Below, piece after piece: positions 1 through 9,165 of a DNA stretch of 64,000 bases. The position numbers and the translations under genes were made by a program. The notes under the pieces are model-generated. The model was not told the DNA's origin and ran no database searches. It saw nothing but the letters and a program-made list of their open reading frames with translations. The DNA is from JABDII01 sp963815325. GTDB lineage: Bacteria > Gemmatimonadota > Gemmatimonadetes > Gemmatimonadales > GWC2-71-9. The stretch spans positions 124,001 through 188,000 of the forward strand of contig CAWFGG010000010.1 in the NCBI GenBank assembly GCA_963815325.1, in the 5' to 3' direction. How positions within the stretch are numbered: the stretch's first letter is position 1; each line of letters opens with the position of its first letter.

Positions 1-386
1 CGGGCCGCACGGTTGTTCTCCAACTCACGGAATGGGGCAGCGGGCCGGTCGGTCCGGCCGAGGCCCGTGTCGGTCACGTCAGCCTCGGCCGTCGGCTGAT
101 GCGAGGGGCCATCCCCGTGGCCATCGCTCTGGTGCTCGCGCTCCTGATTCTGCCGATACCGCTGATGCACTTGGCGGGCATCCCGCTTCTTGCCTTGGGC
201 GTATACTTCGGTGTTCGGAATGCCAGGGCGCGTGAAGTGTTTCTCGGCGCCTCCGGCACCTGTCCGAGTTGCCACAGCCAGACGAAACTCTTCGTGGGCT
301 TCGGGAAGCCGCCATTCAAGCTGCCGGTCAAGACGTCGTGCGGCTCCTGCGGGAGGAACCTGATGTTGAAGCAGGGTAGTGAGTAG
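1..386 (+). CDS. Membrane protein with zinc-ribbon-like tail, 5'-truncated by window edge
   Basis: The reading frame is open from base 3 to the TAG at 384-386, so the gene starts upstream of the window; the ATG at 99 is only an internal candidate start. The visible C-terminal part has a hydrophobic stretch of about 35 residues (one or two membrane segments, just after the 99 ATG), then a soluble tail with two CxxC pairs (CPSC and CGSC) about 25 residues apart. This is the spacing of a zinc ribbon. I do not recognise a named family. The two CxxC knuckles suggest metal binding on one face of the membrane, but the role is unknown. Confidence 0.6.
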   Translation, partial: GRTVVLQLTEWGSGPVGPAEARVGHVSLGRRLMRGAIPVAIALVLALLILPIPLMHLAGIPLLALGVYFGVRNARAREVFLGASGTCPSCHSQTKLFVGFGKPPFKLPVKTSCGSCGRNLMLKQGSE

Positions 387-414
387 AAGTAGGTAGTAGG
401 TGGTGGGGTGTAGG
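384..414 (+). repeat. G-rich GTAGG-type element at the stop codon
   Basis: The tract begins with the TAG stop of the preceding gene and continues as purine- and G-rich sequence built from TAGGTAG / TAGGTGG steps. Similar tracts follow three other genes in this window (9050-9075, 9139-9165 on the minus strand, 21342-21395 on the minus strand), always G-rich on the coding strand. It could act at transcript 3' ends or be a mobile short repeat. No function is known to me. Confidence 0.55.
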
Positions 415-460
415 TGTTGCAGGCGTGTCGCTCCGAATGTTCTGAGGGGCAGGGGGTCTG

Positions 461-1101
461 GTGGGCAGATTGACCGCTCTTCTGTACGATCGCATGTGCC
501 GGCGGTTGGAAGAGGTGACGCTCAGCGAGTGGCGGCGCGACCTGCTTGCTCCGCTGTCCGGAGAAGTGCTGGAGATCGGCGCGGGGACCGGGCTCAACAT
601 TCCCTGGTACCCGACCACGGTGACGCACCTCATTCTCACGGAGCCCGATCCTCACATGGGTGTCAGGCTCCGTTCCAAGATTCCCCTCGCGCGAGCGGAC
701 CGGATTACCACGCTCGACGCGGCGGTCGATGCCCTTCCCAATTGCCAGCGGCTCCATCGATGCCGTGGTTGGCACCCTGGTGCTGTGTTCCGTTCCGGAC
801 CAGCACTCGGCGCTCGCCGAGATTCACCGGGTACTCCGGCCCGGCGGGCGATTCGTCTTTCTCGAGCATGTGGCGGACGAGGATGATCCTCGTCGCCTCA
901 AGTGGCAGCAGCGAGTCGAGCCGATCTGGAAACGACTCGCAGGGAACTGCCATTTGACACGGCAGGACAGCCCAGGCCATCGTGGAGACGGGGTTCTCCG
1001 TGGAACAGATGATTCGAGCCGAATTCCGTCCCGCGCCCGCCCTGGTGCGGGCCAGCGTCCGCGGAGTCGCCCGGAAGGCAGGCACACCGTTCGGCGGTTG
1101 A
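461..1101 (+). CDS. Class I SAM-dependent methyltransferase (two frameshifts)
   Basis: The protein is a small UbiE/phospholipid-methyltransferase-like enzyme of about 212 residues. The GTG at 461 starts MGRLTALLYDRM, the usual beginning of this family. SAM-binding motif I is EIGAGTGLN, followed by LTEPDPHM. The frame then breaks near 740 (dropping one A gives DALPIASGSIDAVV) and continues through the HRVLRPGGRFVFLEH motif. A second shift near 970 leads into IVETGFSVEQM and a TGA at 1099-1101. Removing two bases gives 213 codons, the family's normal size, so the breaks look like single-base insertions. The substrate cannot be told from sequence; lipid or quinone methylation is typical of relatives. 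Confidence 0.75.
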
Positions 1102-1139
1102 CGAGGCGCTCCGACTCGCGCCCACGGCTCCAAGGGCCG

Positions 1140-1145
1140 TATAAT
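1140..1145 (+). promoter_or_regulatory. Perfect TATAAT -10 box, probable leaderless promoter for the kinase
   Basis: TATAAT lies six bases before the ATG at 1152, which would place the transcription start at or next to the start codon. No convincing -35 hexamer is found at the usual distance and there is no Shine-Dalgarno sequence. Both fit a leaderless message. Confidence 0.55.
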
Positions 1146-1151
1146 TAGCCG

Positions 1152-3707
1152 ATGCCCGACAACCCGGCCGACAACGATCTCCTCGCACGCCTCCGCACGG
1201 CGCTGGCCGACCGGTACGAGGTGCTCGACCAGATCGGGCAAGGTGGCATGGCCACCGTGTATCTGGCGCGCGACGTCAAGCACGCGCGGAACGTCGCTCT
1301 CAAGGTCCTTCGGCCCGAACTCAGCGCCTCCCTCGGCGCGGAGCGCTTTCTGCGTGAGATCCGGGTCGCGGCGAACCTCCAACATCCCAACATCCTGGCC
1401 CTGTACGACTCGGGCGATGCGGACGGCTCCCTCTACTACGTCATGCCGTTTGTGGAGGGCGAATCACTGCGGGACCGGCTCGAACGTGAGACCCAACTCA
1501 CCATTCCCGACGCGCTCAGGATCATCCGGGAGGTGTCGGAGGCGTTGAGCTATGCCCATTCCCAGGGTGTGATCCACCGGGACATCAAGCCCGAGAACAT
1601 CATGCTCATGGGCGATCATGCGCTGGTGGCCGACTTCGGCATCGCGCGCGCGGTCGAGGAGGCCGGCGAGGACAAGCTGACCCAATCGGGCATGGCCATC
1701 GGGACGCCCCTCTACATGAGTCCGGAGCAGGCCACCGGGGTCGAGCGGCTCGACGGCAGGAGCGACATCTACAGTCTGGGGTGCATGCTGTACGAGTTGC
1801 TGACCGGCGAGCCGCCCTACCAGGGGGCAACGCCGATTGCGCTCCTGGCCAAACACTCCATGGAGGCCATCCCGAGCAGCAAGATCCTCCGGAATACCAT
1901 TCCGGATGAGGTCGACGCCGCAATCGGGAAGGCCATGGCCAAGGTCCCGGCCGACCGGTTCCAAACCGCGCTCCAACTCGCCGAGGCGTTGGGATCGGTC
2001 GAACACCGGCTGAGCATGGGCGTTGCTCTTCCGGTCACGGCACCAACATCGGCCCGGACTACGACAGTGGAATTGCCGGCCAAGAAGGCGAGGCCGTCGA
2101 AGCTTGCGTTGGCCATGGGTGGCGGAGGGCTCCTCGTGATTTTGGGCGCCGTCGCCGCCTGGCAACTCGGCCTCTTCGGCGGTGGCGGCGGCACGCTGCT
2201 CAAGGAGACCGGTCCCGATCCACGCAACATCGCGGTGCTCTACTTCGACGATCAAAGCGCCGAGCGCAATCTGGGGTATCTCGCAGACGGGTTCACCGAG
2301 GCGTTGATCGGCGAGCTGAGTCGTGTCCAGGGGCTCAAGGTGATCTCGCGCAATGGTGTGCTGCCCTACCAGGGCCAGCGGGTGTCTCCCGACAGCATCT
2401 CCCGCGCACTCGGCGTCGGAACATTGGTCGAGGGGACCATTCAACAATCAGGCGATCGTCTCCGCATCAACGTGTCGCTAGTCAATGCGGCGGACGGAGC
2501 GAGATCGGGAAGACGACCCTCGAACGGACCAAGGACGAGACCTTCGCGCTCCAGGATGACGTGAGCCGAGAGGTGTCGGCGTTTCTCCGTCGCCGGCTGG
2601 GTGAAGAGGTCCAGCTTCGCGAAAGCCGGCGCGGCACTGGCAATCTCGCCGCCTGGCAGAGGGCCCAGGAGGCCGAGCGGCTGGAGCGGGGGGTACAGGC
2701 TTTTCTGGATGCCGGAGACGTCGATGCCGCGGCGCAGGAATTTTCCCGCGCCGACACGCTCTTTGCGGAAGCTGCGGCGCTGGACGACAAGTGGGCGAGT
2801 CCGGAGATCGCGCGGGGCTGGATCGACTATCGGCGGGCCCGAGAGCTGGCGCGGGGGTTCGACAAGGCGCACTACGCCGAGTGGATCGAGAAGGGTCTGG
2901 TTCACGCCGACCGCGCGCTTGCGCTGGCACCGAACGACCCCGACGCCCTCGAGCTTCGAGGCACGTTCCGGTATTTGAACTATCTCCTGAATCTCGTGCC
3001 CGATGCCGAGCAGGAGTTGTCCCTGGCGGAGCAAGATCTCGTGGCGTCGGTGCGGGCCAATCCACAGCAGGCGTCGGCGCTGACCACCTTGAGCCATCTG
3101 CTCATGAACCAGGGCAAGACCGCCCAGGCCAAGGTCCAGGCCCAGCGTGCCTACGAAGCGGATCCCTACCTGAGCAATGTCGATCGCACCATCTGGCGGC
3201 TGTTCACCAGCTCGCTCGATCTTGCTGAGGCCGTGGAGGCGACGCGGTGGTGCGAGGAAGGGGCGCCGCCGCTTTCCCGAGGATGCTCGGTTCGTCGAGT
3301 GCCAGATCCGGGTGCCGGCCCTCCGGGGTCAGTCGCCCGATGTCCCCAAGCTCTGGCGATTGGTCGATGAGTACGTCGAGAAGAGCCCCGAGAACCTCCG
3401 CGAGTTCCGGCGCAAGCGGGCCGGAATGTTCGTGGCGATGGCGCTGGTGCGCGCCGGTCTCCCGGATAGCGCGCGGGCGGTTGCGGTCCGGTCACGGGCC
3501 GACGCGGAAATCGATACGGCTCGTGAGCTGGCCTGGTTCGAGGCCATCGTCCGGACGTTCCTGGGCGAGAAAGACCAGGCCATCGACCTGCTCAGCGTGT
3601 ACCTGGCATCCAATCCGGGGCAGCGGGCCTCCTGGGCCCGTGACTCGACCTGGTGGTTCAAGGATCTTCGCTCCGACCCTCGCTATCGGGATCTGGTTGG
3701 ATCCTAG
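1152..3707 (+). CDS. Transmembrane Ser/Thr protein kinase with TolB-like and TPR regions (two frameshifts)
   Basis: Residues 1-280 form a Hanks-type kinase: Gly loop IGQGGMATVY (about 28-37), Lys51 in VALKVL, catalytic HRDIKPEN (142-149), DFG (161-163) and MSPEQ. A single membrane helix follows (about 317-342). The outer part begins with a TolB-like / adenylate-cyclase-associated region (NIAVLYFDD...LADGFTEALIGELS) and continues as TPR-like helices with DKAHYAEWIEKGL- and LALAPNDPDALEL-type repeats. Shifts occur near 2500 and near 3255, the second in a GGGG run. Because 2556 bases make exactly 852 codons, the two shifts cancel. Such kinases are typically signalling receptors. The target is unknown. 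Confidence 0.88.
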
Positions 3708-3807
3708 CTGCTCTAGCAAAACTGGGTCGACAGCATACATTAGTAGGCGATAGCCCCGCATACTAGGGAATACCCCACGTACAACCTGCGTCTACCTGGA
3801 GGGCCGC

Positions 3808-5161
3808 ATGCGACGCGGAATGCAATTTGTTGCAGCTGTACTCGTAGCGGGGGCAGTCGCTGCTTGTAGCGACGAGAGCCCGACGGTTCCACAGTTGTTG
3901 GAGCCACAGTTCGTCATTGCGCCCGGCACCGCCGTGGCGTGTGACTTCAAGGATCTCCGCACCAAGGCGGCGCCGGCCTACTTCAAGAACGGATCGACCA
4001 CGCTCCGGACGGTGAAGAGCCTCATCCAAGACATGGAGAGCGCCGGGCCGGGATCGGCCGGGGCCAGCGCGATCGGCTTCCAGATCTTCGAGATCATCGA
4101 AGGCCAGATCGAGGCCAAGGTTGCCGGGAGCCCCTCTCATATCGATGGGGGAGCGGCGAATGGGTCGGATTTCATGAACAAGACCCTGGCCTGCATGGAG
4201 CCGCGCACCCTTCAAAGCGGTCGACTTCACCGCGGCGCTCGATGACGTCGGGGGCGGCGGCGCACTGTGCGTCCGCGGCGGGCCGAACGACGACACGTCC
4301 GCCTGCGTGACCTTCAATGGCTTCTCCGGACTCTCGCCGAATGCCGACAGCAGCTTCACGACTTGGTTCGGAGGTCGGAGGCTGGTCTATGCCGCGCCGC
4401 TCAACATCTTCACCAGCAACGAGGTCGTCGTCGGCGGCGGAATACGAGTGGTCGACGGTGCCGCATGCTGCGCTCGACAACACCAACGGCAAGGGCGTCG
4501 TTGGGATGTGCGTGCCCAATCCGGTGACCGCCCCGGTCAATCGGGTGCAGCACCGTGAGCAGGGCTAATACGCCGACGATCCTGCTTTTGGCTGACTCCG
4601 TTCTTCTTGGACAGCTTCCTTCCCTGCGATAACTTCGCCGCGCTCGACCGTGGCTCGACTTCTCCCCTGTTCGAGTTTGCGCGCAACGCGTTCGACTGGG
4701 CCAGCCCGCCGGCCGCTCTACGCCTCGGCGCTCAGAGTCGGTGGCGGCACCGGCGGCTCGCTCGGCGACCTGAGCAAGTTCGCGGTGGTCAACGCGCAGG
4801 CAGTGAACCTGGCCTTCACGACGCAGCCGGTCGACGGGTTCCTGAATCAGCCGCTCGGCGACGTCGTGGTTCGGGCCGTCCGGCAATGGGAACACCCCGT
4901 TCATCGATCTCGAGCGTCACGATCCAGATCAACGTGAACAACGCACCAACGCCACCTTGAGCGGATCGTCGTGCACCGGCGGCGGACAGATTGGCAACGT
5001 GCACGGACACCACCGATGTGAATGGCGAGGTGACCTTCTCCGGCCTCACGATCGACAAGACCGGGCGGTTATCGGTTGTTGGCAACCACCACCGACCTGC
5101 CGCTCGAGCTCGCCCGATGCGGCCCAGGCGGTGTCCAAACGGGTTCAACATCCGCCCGTAA
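3808..5161 (+). pseudogene. Secreted lipoprotein with C-terminal Ig-like domain, multiply frameshifted
   Basis: The start is clear: ATG after GGAG, then a signal peptide ending AVAACSDES, a lipobox-like site. The first frame runs to about 4200. Homologous-looking text then continues in other frames: TFNGFSGLSPNADSSF near 4310, ALDNTNGKGVVGMCVPNP near 4480, DLSKFAVVNAQAVNLAF near 4770, VTIQINVNNAP near 4915 and VNGEVTFSGLTIDKTG near 5020. The last two belong to a Big-1-like bacterial Ig repeat. The frame carrying NGFNIRP ends at a TAA at 5159-5161. At least four shifts are needed, so it is marked as broken, although sequence error is possible. It was probably exported and surface bound. Confidence 0.6.
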
Positions 5162-5186
5162 CGCCACTGGAGTTCGAGAGCGAATG

Positions 5187-5224
5187 AACGAAGGAGGGCT
5201 CTCTCAGAGCCCTCCTTCGTTTTG
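5187..5224 (+). terminator. Strong intrinsic terminator
   Basis: A perfect 16-bp inverted repeat (arms 5187-5202 and 5206-5221) with a 3-base loop ends in TTTTGT. It follows the broken lipoprotein gene and would stop its transcription. The A-rich 5' side also makes it usable from the other strand. Confidence 0.85.
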
Positions 5225-5285
5225 TGACCATGTCTTGCGCGGTCTCGCGTCTCGATGAGATTGTCTCTAGGAGGCGCACACGATC

Positions 5286-5465
5286 ATGGCCCTGACCAGA
5301 GAAGACCTGACTACCAGGATCGAAGTGCTGGAGGCCAAGCTTCGCGGCGTGGAGCAGGCCAACCCACTGCTCTCGCACTCCGGCCATCTCGCCATCAGCC
5401 GGAAATGGCTCGAGGAGTTGTCCCGACTGAAGGCCCAGCTCGCGAAGCTGAACGATGAGACTTGA
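5286..5465 (+). CDS. Small coiled-coil-type hypothetical protein (59 aa)
   Basis: An ideal AGGAGG ribosome-binding site lies about a dozen bases before the ATG. The 59-residue product starts MALTREDLTTRIEVLEAKL and ends RLKAQLAKLNDET. Both ends have heptad-like Leu/Ile/Val spacing, so the protein is likely an antiparallel helical hairpin or dimeric coiled coil. It has no signal peptide or membrane segment. The next gene starts 10 bases downstream, suggesting an operon. No family is recognised. Confidence 0.6.
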   Translation: MALTREDLTTRIEVLEAKLRGVEQANPLLSHSGHLAISRKWLEELSRLKAQLAKLNDET

Positions 5466-5475
5466 GGACTGACGA

Positions 5476-5790
5476 GTGGAGCCTCGGCTTTTCGTCGTCC
5501 TCTTCATCATCTTCACCGTGCTGTCGGTCGAGGTGGTGCGTCGAGGCTACCAACGCTGGAAGAAGGAGCGGGACGTGCTGGCGGAGCTGGGTGGAGGTGC
5601 CCCGCCGGAGGCCGTACGGCGCCACCGCCAGGCAGGCCGGCGCCTGGTGAGCCTCGCCGTGGCCCTGGTCGCGATGATCGCGCTCGCGTTCCTGGCCCCG
5701 CTCGGCGCGCCGCGCGCGGCCATCGTCGCGTTCCAAGTCGTAGCGATTGCCGCCCTCGGATTGGGTGTGTACTGGTCCGTGCGATCGTAG
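5476..5790 (+). CDS. Small membrane protein (104 aa)
   Basis: A GTG start gives MEPRLFVVLFIIFTVLSVEV, an N-terminal membrane helix, followed by a basic, arginine-rich cytoplasmic segment. Two more helices lie at roughly 57-77 and 82-101. The charge pattern suggests a three-helix inner-membrane protein. It follows the 59-residue gene by 10 bases and is probably co-transcribed with it. No family is recognised. Confidence 0.6.
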   Translation: MEPRLFVVLFIIFTVLSVEVVRRGYQRWKKERDVLAELGGGAPPEAVRRHRQAGRRLVSLAVALVAMIALAFLAPLGAPRAAIVAFQVVAIAALGLGVYWSVRS

Positions 5791-5824
5791 CGATCCGGCG
5801 AGTTCGAGACCTCGAGGAGAACGT

Positions 5825-6812
5825 ATGAAGACGATCCGCTTTGGACGCACCGGCCTCGACCTTCCTGCGATCGGGGTGGGCACATGGCCCCACGGCGGGC
5901 CGCTCAGCCGCGACGGAATCCCGGTCGGTTGGGGCGGCAACGACGACACGTTGGCGCGCCAGGCGTTGCTTCGCGCCCATGAACATGGGCTCTTGGCATT
6001 GGGACACGGCCGACGTGTATGGTGACGGACACTCCGAAACGCTCATCGGAGCGCTCTGGGGCGAGGTGCCGCGCTCGGACATCTTCCTGGCCTCGAAGGT
6101 GGGGTGGGACGCCGGACCGTACGGTCATTACTACCATCCCGAACACATCCGGGCCCAGTTCGAGCGCTCGCTCCGGAACCTTCGGGTCGACGTGATCGAC
6201 CTCTATTACCTGCATCATTGTGACTTCGGACCCAAAGACCGGTACCTGGACGACGCCATCGACCTGGTGCGGCGCTTTCGGGATGAGGGAAAGATTCGCT
6301 TCATCGGGCTCTCCGACCGCGACAACGCCAAAGTGGCCCGGCTCGCCGACCGGGTGGATCCGGACGCCGTCCAGGTTTACCGGAACGTGGTGGACGACAG
6401 CTATCACAGCTCCGGACTCGCCGCCTGGGTGGATAAGCACGACGCGGGGGTCGCCTTCTTTTCACCCCTCAAGCTCGGGCTCTTGCTCGGGAAGTATCGG
6501 TCACCCACGACGTTCGAGACGGGGGACGTCCGGAACCGGGTGGACGGATTCAATGATGCGGGCGTCATCGAGGCACTGATCGCCACCAGGGCGGCGGTGG
6601 AACAGCGGTTCGGCACCATAGCGGAGCCGGTGGAAAGTGCGGTCATCGCATCGATTCTCAGCGACACCACGACCGCGTGTGCATTGGTCGGTCTCAGGAA
6701 TCCGGAACAGGTCGATGCGGCCGCCCGACTGACCCTTGATCTGAGCGCCAACGACCTCGAGTGGGTGCGCCGGCAGTTCCAACGCGTACCCCACGTCGGG
6801 GGAGGCGAGTAA
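5825..6812 (+). CDS. Aldo/keto reductase (one frameshift)
   Basis: An NADPH-dependent oxidoreductase of the AKR superfamily with a TIM-barrel fold. GAGGAG precedes the ATG. The N-terminus MKTIRFGRTGLDLPAIGVGTW is typical. The frame breaks near 5990: removing one G from a GGG run gives EHGSWHWDTADVYGDGHSE, restoring the catalytic Asp and Tyr. Lys follows in ASKVGWD and His in YYLHHCD. One removed base gives 329 codons, a standard AKR length. The physiological substrate is unknown. The last third (SAVIASILSDTTTACALVGLRNPEQV) contains the cofactor-binding end of the barrel. Confidence 0.85.
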
Positions 6813-6882
6813 GGAGCCGATGCGCTTGCCCGAAGGTTCGCAACGCGACAAAATGCAGTGTCGACTTTCGCCAGGATGAACA

Positions 6883-7533
6883 ATGAGTCGAAAGATCCGG
6901 GATTACTCGACCGAACACATCAAGGTGACCTACGACCCGCGGCGCTGCATTCATGCCGCCGAGTGCGTCAGGCGCCTCGGCACCGTTTTCGACCCGGACA
7001 AGCGGCCGTGGATCCAGCCTGAACATGCGTCTCCGGCGGAGGTGTCGGAGACCGTGTCTCATTGCCCAACCGGCGCGCTCCACTTCGAGCGTCTGGATGG
7101 AGGCCAAGACGAATGGCCCGATGCCCGGAACACCATCTCGCTGGCGCCCGACGGGCCGCTGTATGCCCGCGGTCAGATTCAGATCGTGCGGCCGGACGGG
7201 AGCGTCATTCTCGAGGACACCCGTGTCGCGCTCTGTCGCTGCGGCGCATCGAAAGAGAAGCCGCTCTGCGATGGGTCGCATGCCGCGGCCGGATTCCACG
7301 ACGAGGGAGAGCTCGGCCGCACGCTGAAGGTCGCCGAGGAAGTCGAGCACGCCCCGCTCACCGTGACCGTCAGCCCCAACGGCCCGCTGATCCTGCGGGG
7401 GCCCCATCACATGGTTCCGCATGGGGCGGCCGCGATCGGGCTCGAAAAATGTGCCCTCTGCCGCTGCGGCCATTCCGCCAACAAGCCATTTTGTGACGGG
7501 ATGCACAATACGGTAGGATTCAGCGACGCATGA
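6883..7533 (+). CDS. Fe-S protein: YjdI-type 4Fe-4S domain plus two CDGSH domains
   Basis: The 216-residue protein has an N-terminal YjdI-like divergent ferredoxin domain (CIHAAEC...SHCPTGAL) and then two CDGSH iron-sulfur zinc-finger-like motifs: CRCGASKEKPLCDGSH (about 122-137) and CRCGHSANKPFCDGMH near the C-terminus. In the second the SH of CDGSH is replaced by MH, keeping the histidine ligand. CDGSH domains bind a 2Fe-2S cluster through three Cys and one His and act in redox sensing or electron transfer. There is no export signal, so it is cytoplasmic. The next gene overlaps its stop codon (ATGA). Confidence 0.85.
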   Translation: MSRKIRDYSTEHIKVTYDPRRCIHAAECVRRLGTVFDPDKRPWIQPEHASPAEVSETVSHCPTGALHFERLDGGQDEWPDARNTISLAPDGPLYARGQIQIVRPDGSVILEDTRVALCRCGASKEKPLCDGSHAAAGFHDEGELGRTLKVAEEVEHAPLTVTVSPNGPLILRGPHHMVPHGAAAIGLEKCALCRCGHSANKPFCDGMHNTVGFSDA

Positions 7534-7916
7534 GCATGCACTGGTGGCCGACAAGGGTACTGGTCCTTGGTGCGTTGGCCTGCGCCCCCCCGGCGCAGAC
7601 CGACCACGTTTCGGATGTACCGGACGCGGTAGCTGCTCCGTCCTGGCTCAAGGCGAGGATCGCGGCGATTGCATCGCGCCCACCGGAGAACCCTCCGATC
7701 AGGATCACACGCTGGCGCTACCAGGACCAGGTGGTCTACTTCATACCCGCGTACTGCTGCGACGTGATGAGCGAGTTGCTCGATGAAGACGGGCGGGCTC
7801 TCTGCGCTCCAGACGGCGGCATGACCGGCGAAGGCGACGGACGCTGCCATGATTTCTATCGGGCCCGGACTGGGGAAGAGGTGATCTGGGCCGACCAACG
7901 GAGTCAGAATCCATGA
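7530..7916 (+). CDS. Secreted hypothetical protein with CCD / PDGG-TGxGDG motif
   Basis: The ATG overlaps the previous stop by four bases, implying translational coupling. The N-terminus is a signal peptide (VLVLGALACAPPAQ) whose Cys could be lipidated, although the lipobox is imperfect. The mature part has the motifs VYFIPAYCCDVMSELLDEDG and APDGGMTGEGDGRCHDF, resembling a small DUF6970-like family of exported proteins of unknown function. Three of its cysteines lie in CCD and RCH, so disulphide or metal binding is possible. It overlaps the DinB-like gene downstream by four bases. Confidence 0.65.
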   Translation: MSMHWWPTRVLVLGALACAPPAQTDHVSDVPDAVAAPSWLKARIAAIASRPPENPPIRITRWRYQDQVVYFIPAYCCDVMSELLDEDGRALCAPDGGMTGEGDGRCHDFYRARTGEEVIWADQRSQNP

Positions 7917-8422
7917 CCGATTTCGCTCATACGTTCATTGCCCGCTCACGGTATTACCTGAGTGAAGACTTCTTCCCGAAGATCGAACGCTGCCTCGACG
8001 AACTGTCGGAAGAAGACGTGTGGTGGCGACCCAACGAAGCCTCGAACAGCGTCGGGAATCTGGTCCTCCATTTGGCGGGGAACGTGCGCCAGTGGATCAT
8101 CAGCGGCATCGGCGGGGCGCCCGACCTGCGCGACCGCGACCAGGAGTTTGCGCAGCGGGCTCCGATAGCCGTCGAGCGGTTGCTCGAGCGGCTGTCGGCC
8201 ACGGTACGGGAGGCGGATGCGGTCCTGGCCGTGCTGGACACGTCGAGGCTGGTCGAGCCCCGGCGGATTCAGGGGTTCGACATGACCGTGGGGTCGGCCA
8301 TCTATCACGTGGTAGAACACTTCGGCATGCACACCGGGCAGATCGTGCTCCTGAGCAAACATCGACTGGGCAAGGACCTGAAGTTGACCCGCTTACCTGC
8401 GTCTGACGCGCCCGAAGAATGA
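7913..8422 (+). CDS. DinB / DUF1572-like four-helix protein
   Basis: The 169-residue protein resembles the DinB/DUF1572 four-helix-bundle superfamily, which often binds a divalent metal and includes thiol-dependent transferases. Candidate metal ligands are the His in LVLHLAGN and two His in HVVEHFGMHTGQI, the usual three positions. There is no signal peptide. Its start overlaps the previous stop (ATGA). In organisms making bacillithiol (see bshB1 at 50796), members of this fold can be BshC- or BstA-like transferases, but a specific activity is not shown here. Confidence 0.75.
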   Translation: MTDFAHTFIARSRYYLSEDFFPKIERCLDELSEEDVWWRPNEASNSVGNLVLHLAGNVRQWIISGIGGAPDLRDRDQEFAQRAPIAVERLLERLSATVREADAVLAVLDTSRLVEPRRIQGFDMTVGSAIYHVVEHFGMHTGQIVLLSKHRLGKDLKLTRLPASDAPEE

Positions 8423-8441
8423 AACTCGCACGAGGGGATCG

Positions 8442-8855
8442 GTGACACGAGTCGCCTTCATCTGCGTCGAGAACTCCAACCGGAGCCAGATGGCCGAAGC
8501 CTTTGCCCGGATGCACGGGGTGGGGGTCATCGAGCCCTACAGCGCCGGCTCCCGACCGTCGGGCCGGGTGAATCCGCGCGCCATCGCGGCAATGCGGGAG
8601 GTCGGGTACGACCTCTCAACGCACCGCTCGACCAGTGCCCAAGACCTTCCGCCCGGCGAATTTGCCTACGCGATCACCATGGGGTGCGGCGACGACTGCG
8701 CCTGGATCCCGGCGAGACAGCGCGAGGACTGGCCGATTCCCGATCCCAAAGAGCTCGAGCCCGACGCATTCAACACCGTGCGCGACGAGATCGAACGGCG
8801 GGTGGTTGATTTGCTTGCGCGGATTGGCCGACGCGAGCGGCAGGACACCGGCTGA
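8442..8855 (+). CDS. arsC: Arsenate reductase-like low-molecular-weight phosphatase family protein
   Basis: The N-terminal CVENSNRSQMAEAF is the CX5R phosphate loop of the LMW-PTP/ArsC fold. The pair in MGCGDDCAWIPA matches the two resolving cysteines of thioredoxin-coupled arsenate reductases. WPIPDP supplies the Asp general acid. Length (137 aa) fits. The predicted reaction is arsenate to arsenite via a Cys triad, in the cytoplasm. No ars operon partners are adjacent, so a protein-tyrosine phosphatase role cannot be excluded. The start is a GTG. Confidence 0.75.
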   Translation: MTRVAFICVENSNRSQMAEAFARMHGVGVIEPYSAGSRPSGRVNPRAIAAMREVGYDLSTHRSTSAQDLPPGEFAYAITMGCGDDCAWIPARQREDWPIPDPKELEPDAFNTVRDEIERRVVDLLARIGRRERQDTG

Positions 8856-9052
8856 TGTACAGCTACAAGGTGGTCGAGCAGAAACACAAGAGTATCCTCG
8901 GCGGGCGGTTCAAACCGGTCGACCTGGAGGACCTCTTGAACCAACACGCCATGGACGGCTGGGAGTTCGACCGCATCATCGACGGCGAGATCGTCTCGAC
9001 CATGACCAGCGGGAAGGACGTGTTCTTGGTGGTGTTCAAACGAAGGGAGTAG
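8855..9052 (+). CDS. DUF4177-like small protein
   Basis: The 65-residue protein MYSYKVVEQKHKS...LLNQHAMDGWEFDRII...DVFLVVFKRRE matches the DUF4177 pattern: a short YKVV strand, a LN..A.DGWE helix-turn and a final hydrophobic strand with basic end. The family is of unknown function. Its ATG abuts the stop of the ArsC-like gene, so the two are co-transcribed. A G-rich tract and a hairpin follow the stop. Confidence 0.7.
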   Translation: MYSYKVVEQKHKSILGGRFKPVDLEDLLNQHAMDGWEFDRIIDGEIVSTMTSGKDVFLVVFKRRE

Positions 9053-9075
9053 GAGGTAGGGGTGTGGGTGGGTAG
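9050..9075 (+). repeat. G-rich GTAGG-type element at the stop codon
   Basis: The tract starts with the TAG stop of the DUF4177 gene and reads TAGGAGGTAGGGG and then GTGGGTGGGTAG. It is the second member of the element set described at 384-414 and is again G-rich on the coding strand. Confidence 0.55.
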
Positions 9076-9083
9076 TGCGTGGA

Positions 9084-9113
9084 AAGTCGTCGGCGCCCCG
9101 GCGCCGACGACTT
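9084..9113. terminator. Bidirectional hairpin between convergent genes
   Basis: A 14-bp perfect inverted repeat (9084-9097 with 9100-9113) sits midway between a plus-strand stop (9052) and a minus-strand stop (9163). The stem is GC-rich (GTCGTCGGCGCC core) without a long U tract. It can serve as a transcription block for both directions. Confidence 0.6.
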
Positions 9114-9138
9114 CGTTCCATTTCCTGCAATTGCTACG

Positions 9139-9165
9139 TCCTACTTCCTACCTACCTGCCCACTA
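9139..9165 (-). repeat. G-rich GTAGG-type element at a minus-strand stop codon
   Basis: Read on the minus strand, the tract starts with the TAG stop of the 9163-9585 gene and continues TGGGCAGGTAGGTAGGAAG. It is the third copy of the element class, in the same orientation relative to its gene. Confidence 0.5.

Noticed and set aside
8442..8855. Complete arsenic-resistance operon
   Set aside because: Only an ArsC-like gene is present; no arsR, acr3/arsB or arsM neighbours were found.
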